DNA of 26,654 nt, taken from the NCBI GenBank assembly GCA_900175165.2, contig FWWN02000675.1, positions 1,092 to 27,745 on the forward strand. Direction: 5' to 3'. Positions 9,801 through 20,570 of the stretch are shown here, piece after piece. The position numbers were made by a program, and so were the translations under genes. Numbering within the stretch: position 1 is the stretch's first letter; each line of letters starts with the position of its first letter. The notes under the pieces were generated by a model. That model was not told the DNA's origin. It worked only from the letters and a program-made list of their open reading frames with translations, and did not search any database. This DNA is from Rhizomucor pusillus (Eukaryota > Mucoromycota > Mucoromycetes > Mucorales > Lichtheimiaceae).

Positions 9801-12719
9801 AACTTCGTCAAGTTCCTTCAAAGTGCCCTGATGGTCTTTCTCAAGTTCCCTGAGCTGCTGCTGCAAGCGTGACGCACGATCGCTTTCTTCTTTTGCCCGC
9901 TGCTCAGCCTGCTCTGCGGCGCGTGCAGCGATGGATGCGGGTGTCTCTTTCTCTTCGGCATAGCTACGACGATATCTTTGACGACTTGTGGCAATTTCGT
10001 CGTTATCTGTCGAAAATTCTGGTCTGGCGTTGGTCTGTGCGCCTTGGCCAGTGCTGTTCTGCGATGATTTATGAGCATCGCGCTCCTGTTGCTGTTGTCG
10101 CTGCTGCTCTTGTTGCTGCGTCAATAGTTCAACTTGTTTCAACAATCGATCGCGCTCCTTCTCTACCATGTTGTATTTGACCGTCATGGTATCCAATTCT
10201 TGGAGCATCAGCTTTTGCGTGTTCACGTTTTCAGCTTGAGAGAGCTGATCTTGAAGCTTTTCGATGGTCGCATCCTTATCTGCATGCTTCGACTCTAGAT
10301 CATCGACAGTTTGCTGAAGTGTCGCCTTATCTGCTTCGCTCGTCGCCAAGCGTCGTTCGAGATCGAATATGTATTGCTCGGTGCTTTCATCGGTCTCTTT
10401 GAATTTCGATATCCTTGAACGCAATTCATTCAATAGCTCCTGACTGCGTAGCGCTTCATTTGATGATCGCATCAGCTTTCCTTCAAGTTCGTCGATGTAT
10501 GCCTCGTTGCTCTGTTCGCGCTCTATCATTTTGGACAGTCTCGCTCGAAGTTCTGTCATTGTATGTTCCTGGTTTTCCAGCATAGCTTCATATTGCTCCA
10601 ACTTTACACGTTGCTCTTCGATTCCAGCGTCTGCGTGCGTCAAGGCTGCCCTGGTCATTGCAAGTTTGGATTCTAGCGCAGATATACTCTTTTCGTATTC
10701 CTCGATGACAGGCTCGACCAAATGCTGAAAGTCCATGTTTTCGTTTTCTTGCTTACGCATCGACTCCAGTTTTCGCATCCTCTTCAACTCTGCCTCCACA
10801 ACGCGATTTCGTTCTCTTGTCACGGATGCCTCGCCATCCAATTCCTCAATCTGCCGCTGCAGATCCGCAATAATCATGCGCTGCTCTTGGAACAACTGAT
10901 CATAGTCACCATTCTGTTGTTCGTGCATTTTACCGATGATATCTGGATCATCTCTGCTGTTGACAGCCGTTGACGTAGTACTCGTTGATCCAGTTCGTGC
11001 ATTGCGAAGTTCAATTTTGAGTTTCGATACCATACTTCGTAACATCTCGATGTTATCGGTTGTCATCCATTCTTCCACCTCATTCTTTTCGATACGGTTC
11101 TTGATATTGCGGGCACGATTGGCATATTGTAATGTATTCAAAGTTTCGGACAAATTATACTCTGCCGGACTTACACATGCGATCATCAAGGTCGCAGCGC
11201 TGCCTCCAAGTGAATCTTGGAGCAGTCGAGTTAATTTGGAGTCTCGATACGGAACATGAGTAGTCCTCTTTGACGGGTCACCCAATGCAGAGATAACGTT
11301 GCCCAAGGCCAGTAATCCAGCGTTAATGTTGATACCTTCTTTGCGTCTATCGCCTTCTGCGGCTGTCCGTTTAAGCTGATGGATTACAATTATTATCAAA
11401 TTCATTTTAAAGGTCTGCCTTGTTACTTACACGTTCGCTGCCAGCTAGATCCACAAAATGGAATTTGGAACTGGTTATGACTACTTCACCTTCCTCGTGT
11501 CCTGCTCTTGCTCCAAGTGAGCTTTGCGGCTTGGTCTTCCTGCTTCCTGGAATGGGGCTTTCTGATCGATTATTCCCGTTCGGTACCCATTTTTCGTGTT
11601 TCAGAGACACTGAGAATATTGCATGTGAGCGGGAAGATTTCTCATTCATGTCGGTTGCTCCGGTCGCTCTGTTTCTAGTGCCTTGCTCTAAATAACTAAT
11701 AAAAGAACTTTAGAATCAGGAGGGAAGTATATTCAATTCTGGCAACACTGCACTCACTATAATACATCCTCGGTGCTGTGTACAGTGACTTCCTTTACAC
11801 CGGTCCAATAAATATGTCCCTTTGCATCTTCTCGTATATAAATAGGTGGTCGTTCGTGGGCTGGTGCTCCGTTAAGTAAATCATTCAATTCTTCGTTGTA
11901 TATTTCGACAAAGGAAACTTTAACGGTATATTTCGGTTTTAATGCTGATGATGATGATGAAGTCGACAATGATGGTTGTTGATGCTGATGAGTGCTGGCA
12001 TGTGTTGCGATTCTGGATGGCGGCCGCAAGCGGTTCCTGGTAGATGTGGTATCGGTTGATGAGGATGCAGAAGGGGCGGGTGTCACGGGGCGATCGGAAC
12101 TGGACTGCTGCTGCAATGTTTCAAACAACAGTGCCATTGCGCGTGGCACTATGCCTTCCTCCTCCTCGTTGTACCGTCCAGGCTGATGCTGGGCGGTACC
12201 CATGGTATATGTCTTTCCCGAAGATGTTTGTCCCTACATATATATGCTTGAGTGTTTACAATATGCTTCTGCAGGGAAATGTGCTTGTCTTTTGACCTAC
12301 ATAGGCTAGCAGGGTAACATTATATCCTGCATTTGCGTTGCAGCAGAAAAAGAGAAGTGAGTTTAAGCTCATGAAAAAGAAAAGCGGGATGCGCTTTTCT
12401 GTACATGCCTTCTACAAATTTATGAACCAATTTCTCGCCAAGTGCTGCAAATATTTGGCTCTGTCGGCTGTTCGGTCCAAAGACATGGTCAAAGGTAAAG
12501 AGTTTGTTGTGTGGCACCACGTGTACTGTTTTTTCGTGCACTTTTAAAATGTCATCGGCTGCGATGTTTGCAAATCGTGGTTGTGCTCGGTCTCGCTCGG
12601 TCAATGGCCGAATACGGAGCGCTGCGTGAGCATCACAGGTCAGCACATTGGTCGAGATCTCCTCGCTCTTCGTGCAACTTGCCTACTTGCACCGCCGTTG
12701 TCTGGCTTTCCTTTGCCAT
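6813..12719 (-). CDS. Kinesin-4-like motor with a very long coiled-coil tail
   Basis: A microtubule motor of about 1859 aa. Six exons, read on the minus strand: 12719-12683, 12621-12409, 12326-12301, 12233-11758, 11695-11431, 11375-6813. The motor domain spans residues ~10-433: VALRIRPL, the P-loop GQTSSGKT (93-100), NEKSSRSH (268-275, switch I), DLAGSER (333-339, switch II) and [13 protein letters not shown] at its end, which with the following neck resembles kinesin-4 (KIF4/KIF21) proteins. Residues 136-193 are a Ser/Thr/Pro/His/Gln-rich insert between the GIVPRA helix and the [10 protein letters not shown] strand, and a second hydrophilic insert precedes the DLAGSER strand. From ~440 to the end the protein is almost continuous heptad-rich coiled coil, with a Gln-rich patch encoded near 10080-10130. 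No WD40 repeats are present. Introns 1 and 2 have GC donors. KIF4 proteins are usually nearer 1200 aa, so subfamily is less sure than kinesin identity. Confidence 0.9.
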
Positions 12720-13030
12720 TCTGCAGTAATCCCACAGCTTCGGAATGTGAGATTATCTCTTACAAAGTTTTCGGTTGCGGGTATCGTATTCCTGTGAGAC
12801 GTGTTGAAAAGCAGGGCGCTTTTGAAGAGTGCAAGAGAACTAGACAAAACAAAACAAGCCCAATATGAAAAGACGTATATTGGTGCTACAAGTGCCACGA
12901 GCCATTCTCATTTTCGTGTAACACTGAAAATAAGGAACTGAAACAGGAAACACGAGCCGAGTAAACTACAAATGCAACAAACGATATGAAGCATTTTATT
13001 TGAAAAAACCCATAATGCTCAAAAAGCTGT
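12720..13030. other. Intergenic: uL4 3' end and kinesin upstream region
   Basis: 311 nt between two genes on the minus strand. It holds the 3' untranslated region of the ribosomal protein gene and the upstream region of the kinesin gene. No open frame here resembles a gene. Confidence 0.6.
12995..13000 (-). terminator. Poly(A) signal AATAAA after RPL4
   Basis: TTTATT on the plus strand reads AATAAA in the transcript, 31 nt past the uL4 stop codon. Confidence 0.55.
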
Positions 13031-14360
13031 TTAAGCAGACTTCTTGGCAGCCAACTTGGCCTTCTTGTTGGCGTTGCGCTTGGCCTGGTGACGGAGGACA
13101 GAGGCGTAAGGGTTGAGCTTGTTCATGACCTTCTTGTTGCGCAAAGCGTTCTTTCTGCCCTGGAAAGCAGCTTCGACGTTCTTAGGACCTGCAGGACGGA
13201 CAACAGCCTGAACTTCATCAGAGTTGATGAGGCGGGTCACATCGGGATTGGTCATGATATGAGCGGGCAAGACGTAGTCCTTCTTCAAGGTGGCGGGAGT
13301 CTCGTAGGTACCGTACAACTCATCCAAAAGAGCGAAGGCGCTCTGGGTCCAGATGATGAAACGGCCGAGGTGACCACCCGGAGCAAGCTGGAGCAAGTTA
13401 AGACGGCGGACGTTAACGAGCTCAACACCGGGCAAGTTGCGGAAAGCCTTGACGAGACCGTTGTCCTCGTTGTAGATGACAAGAGGACCACGGCGCTGGC
13501 GGTAGCGGCGGTTGCGCATCTTACCAACACCAGCACGGAGCTTACGGGAGTTGGAGACCTTGACGACATCGGCGTAGGCGTTGATGGCCTTCAACAAAGC
13601 AACGGCTTCCTTGGTCTTGCTCAAACCTTGGACCTCATCGGAGACAACGAGGGGAACTTCCTCAATTTGCTCGATGCGGTGACCACGGGCCATGACCAAC
13701 GAGGGCAAAGCAGATGCAGCCAAAGCAGAGACAGTGGCGAAACGCTTCTGGTTCAAGTTGGTCTTGATGTGCCACTTGCGCCAGGTCTTGGTGGGGGCGA
13801 ACATACGTCCACTGCGACACATGTTACCGAATGCAGCCTACACACAATTACTGTTATTATCCCTTCTTGTAATTCTCTCCAAAAGCCCTGCCAAAGATAT
13901 TTACCTGACCGGCACGGTGGGTACCAGAACCGTTCACACGGGGGATACGGGCAACAGCGCGACCGGTACCCCAGGACTCGGCAGAGGTTTGGTGACCAGC
14001 CTTGTCAGAAACGGCATAGGGCTGACGCTTGTTCTTGGCCATGTTGGTGTGGACAAAGTTGACAATGTCAGGACGAATGGGGGCCTTGAAAACAGCGGGG
14101 AGAGGGACAGTGCCAGTGGCACCCTTGCCTTCGGCGTACACGTTGATAACGGGTCTAGCAGCAGACTGTGCATTCTTCAATTAGCGTCATGCCTACTCGT
14201 TTCTCGCCCGAAAATTCATGAACCCTGATTTCTATCCATCCATCCATCCATCCGTTGATCCCAACAATCTTTTGGCTTTCATTGTATATCTCATATCATG
14301 TATTTGCATCTAACACCATTATCCCATTCCCTGATCCAAATAATTGCGAACTCTTACCAT
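13031..14360 (-). CDS. RPL4: 60S ribosomal protein L4 (uL4)
   Basis: A large-subunit ribosomal protein lining the peptide exit tunnel. Three exons on the minus strand: 14360-14358 (the ATG only), 14165-13905 and 13837-13031, giving 356 aa (yeast 362). Family segments: [12 protein letters not shown] at the N-terminus, [20 protein letters not shown], the tunnel-loop region [17 protein letters not shown] then [33 protein letters not shown], and a Lys/Arg/Ala-rich tail ending [11 protein letters not shown]. Codons are strongly biased (GTC, AAG, CTC), as expected for a highly expressed gene. The first intron (14166-14357, 192 nt) begins immediately after the ATG, a common arrangement in fungal ribosomal protein genes. 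It is divergent from NUP85, with 132 nt between the start codons. Confidence 0.97.
14234..14253 (+). repeat. (ATCC)5 microsatellite in RPL4 intron 1
   Basis: Five perfect copies of ATCC (GGAT in the transcript) lie inside the 192-nt first intron of RPL4. No effect on expression can be judged from sequence. Confidence 0.9.
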
Positions 14361-14492
14361 TTTTGAGTTAAAAAATGAAAAAGAGGAGGAACAACGTTTG
14401 CAAGAAGCGCACCTCAAGTCGACCAAACGCGCCTCTTCAAACGCCGCCCAATTAAGCTCCGGTTCGATAGCCCTTCACGCCCACTTTTCTTT
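14361..14492. promoter_or_regulatory. Shared divergent promoter region RPL4 / NUP85
   Basis: The ATG codons of RPL4 (minus) and NUP85 (plus) are only 132 nt apart, so both transcription starts and both 5' untranslated regions must fit here or overlap the genes. A plus-strand ATG at 14374 opens only a short unrelated frame and might act as an upstream ORF for NUP85. No clear TATA box is seen. Confidence 0.55.
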
Positions 14493-16065
14493 ATGCCCGT
14501 TGCTCACGATGCCAAAGCGTACCAGTGCATTAGGAATATTCCGGTTCCACAGACACCTGGAATACGACATGAGGTATTAATATTTGGTGATTACTTTGGA
14601 ATAGCTCCATTAAAGCTTACATTGGTCGTAGCTTTACAAGAAGTCTGCAGTAATATTCAGGTCCCTTCACGAAGACCTCGAAACGGATCAAGGCGTCGAT
14701 CGGTACCTTGCTCTTCATGACGCTCACAATCTTTTTCTAACTTCTCTAATTTTGTAGGAAAAGGCTACAGTGTCTCTATTCTGAGAAATATCTATCGATA
14801 CTGAAAGATTACATCGAACTGTTGAAAAGACAGGTTGGATCAATGAAAATCACGCGTGTTTTCGTACGAATAGACAGTAATATCGGCTGGGATCCAGGGA
14901 AACAGAGAGACTGCATCTGAAAGGCAATATTGCAAACGGCTGCTGGCTATTTGGGAACTATGTCAGATCGTATTCTTCAAAGACCAGTCAAGTCGCTTGG
15001 GAATTTTACTGCTAGAATGGCTGAATGTGACAGACAAATGTATGGATCGATACCTAGCTAACTACATAATTATAAGCTCTAACATGTGTGTCAGCATGGC
15101 TCAAGTATGATATTCAAGGCATCTTCAATTGCGGTTCGCCATCAGAGCATCATGATTTCTGGCCGCTCATTTACAAGTAAGGTTGCCCCATATGCGCGAA
15201 GCAGCAGCCAGGTCTAATGGTATTTCTAGGCTCATTCTTCATCGAAACATTCAGAAGCTTTTAGAATTCATTGCTATCGTGGTGGAGAGAATAACGGTTG
15301 CGAGCGATCGGAAGTCCCTCGAATTATTGAAGCGCCTAGTTATCGCCCTGCCAGACTTACCAGACACCGGATCTGATGTTACATTCTTTCACCGTTACAA
15401 ATGGGAATACTGGCGTTGGAAAACAGAATCAGAGAAGCAAATACAGCAATACATAGCAACAAATCTTGCGGATACTCTGCAACATACAAATCTTAGAAAC
15501 GCACTAAATTTGCTGCTGGGCAATGCAGACACAGTTGTAAATCTTGCGGAAGATCCCACGGAAGCCGTTATTGCAATGCTTGCTTACACAAACCCGGCAG
15601 CCAGCAAAAATGATGTACATACACTAGCAAGAGAAGTTTCAAATTCACGGAGAAACCATGCGTTATCAGAAAAGCAAGTCTCGCATTTCAATGTATTACT
15701 GGGAAATATCAGCCAAGCTCTCGAACCGTTAGCAACCATCGATATCTGGCCGATCACGCATTTGATTGATTTACTATCTATCGATGGTGACTACAAGACT
15801 ATTGCCGACATGCCTATCAAGTTATTTTCAGAAGAGGATAACAGATTATATGAAGTCGAGTATCGGAATCTATTTGTATTACTGCACGCTCGATATCTGA
15901 TGCACCACAAGGAGTTGCAGTCATATTCCGAATTATACTTTGATACCTGTGGTATCATTGGATCAGATTGTCGAAAAGAGGTACGTTGTTGCTCCCAAAA
16001 TCCGAGTTGTCACATTTAGACTGAATTGATACAAACAGTACAATGATTGTGCACAAAATGTTTAA
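14493..16065 (+). CDS. NUP85: Nucleoporin Nup85, short at the C-terminus
   Basis: Nup85 is a helical scaffold subunit of the Y-complex of the nuclear pore. Exons as modelled: 14493-14573, 14632-14702, 14758-14833, 14898-15039, 15095-15176, 15230-15980, 16039-16065, giving 409 aa. Segments matching the family: AIWELCQIVFF, EWLNV, EHHDFWPLIYKLILHRNIQK (compare HDGFWNLV in human), KWEYWRWKTESEKQI, LLGNADTVV, EAVIAMLAYTNP, WPITHLIDLL and YSELYFDTCGIIG. Human Nup85 continues for about 200 residues beyond the last segment; here a stop follows almost at once, at 16017 if exon 6 is read through or 16063 after splicing. No continuation was found before the next gene. Intron 3 has an unusual GTTGGA donor and is the weakest junction. 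It could be a real short form or a truncated copy. Confidence 0.75.
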
Positions 16066-16493
16066 AACGTTCTTCGAAGATGCCCCTTATATGTCTCATA
16101 AACATTACATTTAACCCGCCTTCGAGGTGATTACCAACTAACTCAATGCAAGAGGGACCCGGTGGGGACAATGATACATCATTTGACTTCAAACAAAGCT
16201 CGCGTGCGAGTCTGCTGGACGATGGCCATCCTTTAGACCTTCCTTGTCCCTGTCAAGACTAAATATGACAATGCAGAATTACCTATTAACTTGTATATAT
16301 TTTATATGTATTTTGCTTTCAGAGGAAAATAAGTATTTTAATTCATCCGTTATTTTCGATGCGGCAGAAACCAAAGGAAGAAAAAGGCTATTGGGCTAAT
16401 TAAAGCCAACCCCAGCAAAAATGATTCGCGTCACGGGTGCGCTGAAAGAAGGGCCTACTCGTTTTCTTCTTCACTCCAGCCCACTTTTATGCA
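16066..16493. other. Intergenic, 428 nt, upstream of the HutD-AstE gene
   Basis: No recognisable gene. A 38-codon frame from ATG 16146 to 16262 (starting MQEGPGGDND) has no known match and could be an upstream ORF or chance. The segment does not contain the missing C-terminal part of Nup85 in any frame that I could read. Confidence 0.5.
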
Positions 16494-19367
16494 ATGGCTG
16501 AACCGATCGGTGAAGTTCCTCAAGGCTCTATGCTAGAAGCCGATTCTCCAGAGCCTACTCTTTTGAAAGTAGCTCGCCTAGAACCCGGGTAATGTACAAT
16601 CATTGTCACAATGGCATACAATTGCTGTCGCCCTTTGTCACAGGAAACAGCACGCTATCATTGAATTTTGCTATATCCGATGGTTTTCACGTGTACACTG
16701 TGGCAGGACATGGAACCTTCAACTTTCACTGACACTCATTCTTCGTGTATCACAGGCAAGACTATGTTAGCCAAACATGGAAAAACGGACTAGGTCAAAC
16801 ATCAGAGATCAGCATCTATCCACCAGGAAAAGACTTCAAAACGGAAACATTCTTTTGGAGACTTAGCAAGCACGTTATCGACTCGAGTTGCAATTTCTCG
16901 TTATTTCCGGAATATGAATGGTATGGATGCTGAGCCCCTAAATTCATGCGCTCTCTAAATAAATATACATAGCACTACTATCGTGTTACCACTCGGTGGT
17001 AAGAAGTCAACCCTCTTGTTAAGTCACAAGGGCGAAGAGATATCTACAAACGTGAAGCCTTTGTTCCCTTACAGCTGGAACGGCTCTTGGCACGTATTTC
17101 GATCGGAGAAGAATCGTGATTTATGCAACCGAAATAGCTGACCTAGTATTTCCAGGCAGACGAGCTGTCAAATCACGAACCCGCCCGTGACTAATCTGCA
17201 ATTTATGATAAAGCGCGATCTGGGAGAAGCTCAATTCCATGTTGATAAAATTGGACAGCCTGTATCGAATGAGAGCGGAGAAACAGGGAAAAAGCTATTG
17301 CTCGGATCGTTTGCGCTTGTCTACATTGTAGAGGGTTACGTTCGAATAACGTTGGATGAAAATCATGGCCAAGGAGATGCACAATTCCTATCACAAGGAC
17401 AGACCTTGTACATTGAGCGTGACGAAGAAGCTAGTCCAACTAGTATGTTCGTCCAGGCATCTGACGAATTTGGCACTGTCGGTAGCAATGACGTTGATGC
17501 TACCGTGGTGACAATACAAATATCAGAAAAGAAAGGAGGTACATCCGTCGCTGATTATTTTGGATTGCCTCCTTCCCCTGGAGCTCCTCCAACCATGACC
17601 ACTGTTCCTGGTTTTACAGCGACCCAAGAGGCTCCACCTAAGCGCCGTGATCCTCGCCGAAAGGGATCGCTGGTGGTTTACGATGAGCAACCTCTTCGGA
17701 AGTTTGCCGAAGGCCAAAAATCACCCAAAGAAGCTGTCAGTCCGCGTGCTCGGCCAGCAACTTCTCCTGGCGATTTGACGGGAGAATTAGCATCAACTCT
17801 GCAACACGGTGAATTATCTTCATATCTGGATGAAGCTACTCGACGGGACAGTATTGCATTGTTGCAGGGCAAATTCGATTCAACACAGCTTTATGAACCT
17901 CCACCTTTTGCATTGATACCTCAAGATACAGATGTCCCGCCACCCGTTGTGCGAGACCGCTTAGTGATCGAGGATTATCCTGTGCATACAATCAGCACCG
18001 CTTGGATAAAAATGGTGAAGCAAGGTCTCAGCGAATGGATACGATTGCCCGCAATCATTTGCAGAGGTTCTGAGGACGGGTTCGTACAAAGTATATCTTG
18101 CAAAGATTATGCTCTTAACACTCTTGACTTAGTCCTGTCGTTGGCATTACTGCGGCTGTTCACGGTAATGAATTGAATGGTGTACCTTGCATTCACAGGT
18201 AAGCGAATTGAAAACAGCTTCCTTTCTTTGTTATCAGTAATAACAATCATGCATGCAGGGTCGTTTCGGAGATCGACGTCCATAAATTACAAGGCACGGT
18301 GGTTGCGGTACCCTGCGTGAATGTAGTCGGCTATCTGCAATTCAAGCGAGAGTTCGCAGATGGTCGAGACCTGAACAGACTATTTCCCGGCAAAGAAGAT
18401 GGATTTTCATCTCAAGTTTATTGCTATCAGCTGATGAATAGGGTCATTTCCCAGTTCAATTATCTTATCGATTTACACACTGCAAGCTTTGGAAGAGTTA
18501 ACTCATACTATGTTCGAGCAGATATGGTACAAGATATAAATGATGCAATGACAGGGTTCGGAAAATGAAGAAATGTAACGTGTACTTGGTATAGAATGAT
18601 CCTGGATCTGCTACATTGGCCCATCTGCAGCAGCCACAAATCGTTCTTCACAACTCTGGACAGGATGGTAAGATGCTGTAAGAAAATTTAGAATATGAGA
18701 GAAAAAGTGCCAATATATGAGCTTAGGTACACTTCGATCTGCCGCCTCGGCACGTGGGATCAAGGCTATTACCGTTGAAATTGGAAACCCACAGTTATTC
18801 CAGAACCAATATGTCCAAGTATGACCGAATTGGCTATGGACAGTTCCTATCCCCGCGTTTACTTATCGAGTGTATATTTAGTGGTCATATGCAGGCGTGA
18901 TGCGCATTTTGGATCATCTGGAAATGTACCCGCTAGGCCCATACAAAGGATCAGATGCTTTCCGAGGCCCACCAAGCACCATTCTTTGCTCCAAGGGTTT
19001 CTGGGTCAGAAAATATCATCATTATATCTGATGGGACCATAGGCTGATAGTAATTCTAGATCTATACGAAAGTTGGTGGCGTCTTGGAAGTCTACCCAGG
19101 CGTCAATACCATCATACGGAAGGGAGACCTTATCGCGCGGGTCAAAAACATTTTTGGCAACGTTGTGGAAGAATACTTTGCACCATGTGGAGGCATTGTA
19201 TGTCGTTATAGTGCGATTATACACGTAACATACAGGCTAAGATTCTCGTATAGGTTATTGGACGCAGTTCAAACCCTGTGGCGATGTCTGGTGACCGTAT
19301 TGTTCACTTGGGTGTCATCAAGCGTAAGGGCGAAGTCCTTCCGAAAGAAGCCAAAGAGAATTACTAG
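16494..19367 (+). CDS. HutD-like cupin fused to AstE/AspA-type zinc deacylase
   Basis: A 724-aa two-domain protein from 11 exons: 16494-16588, 16756-16920, 16973-17093, 17160-18079, 18133-18198, 18259-18526, 18595-18667, 18727-18818, 18882-19004, 19060-19197, 19254-19367. Residues ~25-240 resemble the HutD/Ves cupin family: [56 protein letters not shown] Pro/Ser/charge-rich linker follows (~250-395). From ~400 the protein resembles succinylglutamate desuccinylase/aspartoacylase (M14-like): HGNE with His444 and Glu447, RDLNR (492-496), DLHTA with His529, and VEIGN with Glu587, the zinc ligands and catalytic glutamate of that family. All key residues are present, so an active amidohydrolase is expected; the substrate is unknown. 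HutD proteins accompany histidine-utilisation genes in bacteria, but their role is unclear. Intron 4 has a GTTCGT donor. Confidence 0.88.
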
Positions 19368-19408
19368 TTTACGCATGTCTTCCGATCGATTCGAATCATT
19401 GAGAAACA

Positions 19409-19414
19409 AATAAA
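19409..19414 (+). terminator. Poly(A) signal AATAAA after the HutD-AstE gene
   Basis: AATAAA lies 41 nt past the stop codon and just before the convergent membrane-protein gene ends at 19442. Confidence 0.45.
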
Positions 19415-19441
19415 GTCCAAAGTCTCCTTTTCTTTTCGACA

Positions 19442-19966
19442 TTAAAATAACAAAGCTGACAGGATATGCAGAATACTGAATACGAGCACAAACGACGCTG
19501 ATGTGAATACTGGAGTAGCCCACCCATACAAGCTCCAGCAACAGACATGGAATCCAATAAAAGAAACAGAGCCTGCGAGAGATGCAATTTGAATAGATGT
19601 ACGGGTGGAGGGGTTCTCTTGCCAGTTCTTGTAAGATGCACGTTTCGCTTGTAGATAAAGAAATACGCCGCACAAGCTAAAGAAGGACAGACATGTTACG
19701 TAAAACCACAAGCCGCTTGTGTACCTGGATGCTAGGCTTAGAACAGAACATACATAGAACTGAACTCATTTAGCAAACCTCTCATCGAATGGACGACCAT
19801 AACATTTGTTGATGAATATTATAATCGCGAGCGACAAGGCTAATTGCGGCAAGGATGACAAGACTTGTTGCAAAGGTGGAGGCGATGACCGATCTGTGAC
19901 GAATGAATGAGGCTCACCGGTGTTGTTAGAATTCGAGGCAGTTTGGCGTGTTTGCCGTCTGTGCAT
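19442..19966 (-). CDS. Small four-helix membrane protein, TMEM128-like
   Basis: Two exons on the minus strand, 19966-19779 and 19724-19442, give 156 aa. The acceptor at 19725 (CCAG|GTACAC) was chosen because it alone keeps the second exon in frame. A hydrophilic N-terminus (RRQTRQTASNSNN) is followed by four hydrophobic stretches: LALSLAIIIFINKCYG, LWFYVTCLSFFSLCGVFLYL, IASLAGSVSFIGFHVCCWSL and FTSASFVLVFSILHILSALL. Length, helix spacing and the last two helices ([20 protein letters not shown] in the human protein) suggest the TMEM128 family, a set of ER-type membrane proteins without a known activity. This assignment rests on remembered similarity and is moderate; that it is a real membrane-protein gene is more certain. 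Confidence 0.65.
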
Positions 19967-20516
19967 AAGTTATGAAAAACGCGGCTAAACGCTAAGATGC
20001 TCTGCACTATCACCGCTGCATGTCAACGACTTGGTGGTAAATAGAAAGCAAATGGTTCGACTGAACATATATTCTTTACAAAGTTGCAAGCTTTTTACAT
20101 CGATATAGCGTAAAACATCTAGTCTCAATATAAGGGCAAGTGCATCATATTGATATCCATTCGATGATGTGCCTGTTATGAAAAAGTGACTTAAAACCGA
20201 TGCTCAACAAGCCACGCTTCGAATGAAACGACACAAGGAAAAGCTAAAGGCAGACAGTCGTTTACGAGCGCGGTGCTTCTGTAATTTCCAAGGGTAGCAA
20301 TCCTATGATGGTGTCGTCTGTGGATATTGTCCAGAGATCACCTTTTCAGAGAAAGTACACTGGACTTCCATCGTCTTCCTTCGGTTCTGAATGGATTCGA
20401 TTCATTTTCGTTTTTTGATATTTGGATTGTGGTAGTATGAGAATGGAGGCATTCACTGATTACTGGACTTCTTTCCCCCAAAGAACTCAGGAGTCCATCC
20501 AACTGCCCAGTGTGCC
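19967..20516. other. Intergenic, about 550 nt, no gene recognised
   Basis: Upstream of the TMEM128-like gene and downstream of the orphan exon at 20517-20570. On the minus strand one frame directly after that exon stays open for about 60 codons (HTGQLDGLLSSLGERSP...), without a recognised motif. Confidence 0.4.
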
Positions 20517-20570
20517 CTAGCTGGTCTTGTGTGCTTCGACAGCGTCAACAACCCACAGAGTGAGGATGTG
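20517..20570 (-). CDS. Candidate last exon of an unidentified gene
   Basis: A sharp splice acceptor (TTTTTCTTTGCAG) precedes 18 codons reading HILTLWVVDAVEAHKTS and a TAG stop. Codons are those of strongly expressed genes (ATC, CTC, GTC, AAG, ACC), unlike the flanking sequence. I cannot identify the protein. Upstream on the minus strand (to about 21060) there are hydrophobic stretches such as KICFISYFIVTSLQILTLF and several possible splice sites, but no convincing chain of exons, so the 5' part is not modelled. It may be the end of a small membrane protein or a relic. Confidence 0.3.
   Translation of the reverse strand, partial: HILTLWVVDAVEAHKTS

Noticed and set aside
13088..14062. A 324-codon plus-strand frame opposite RPL4
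   Set aside because: It is the antisense of the strongly codon-biased uL4 gene, which leaves few stops on the other strand; the uL4 protein is unmistakable.
16146..16262. 38-codon frame before the HutD-AstE gene as a separate gene
   Set aside because: It is short, without a recognised motif or splice partners; kept only as a possible upstream ORF.
20470..20570. Possible programmed +1 frameshift, as in antizyme, joining AHKTS to a following RAHWAVGWTPEFFGG frame
   Set aside because: Neither part resembles ornithine decarboxylase antizyme, and a chance open frame of this length is common.
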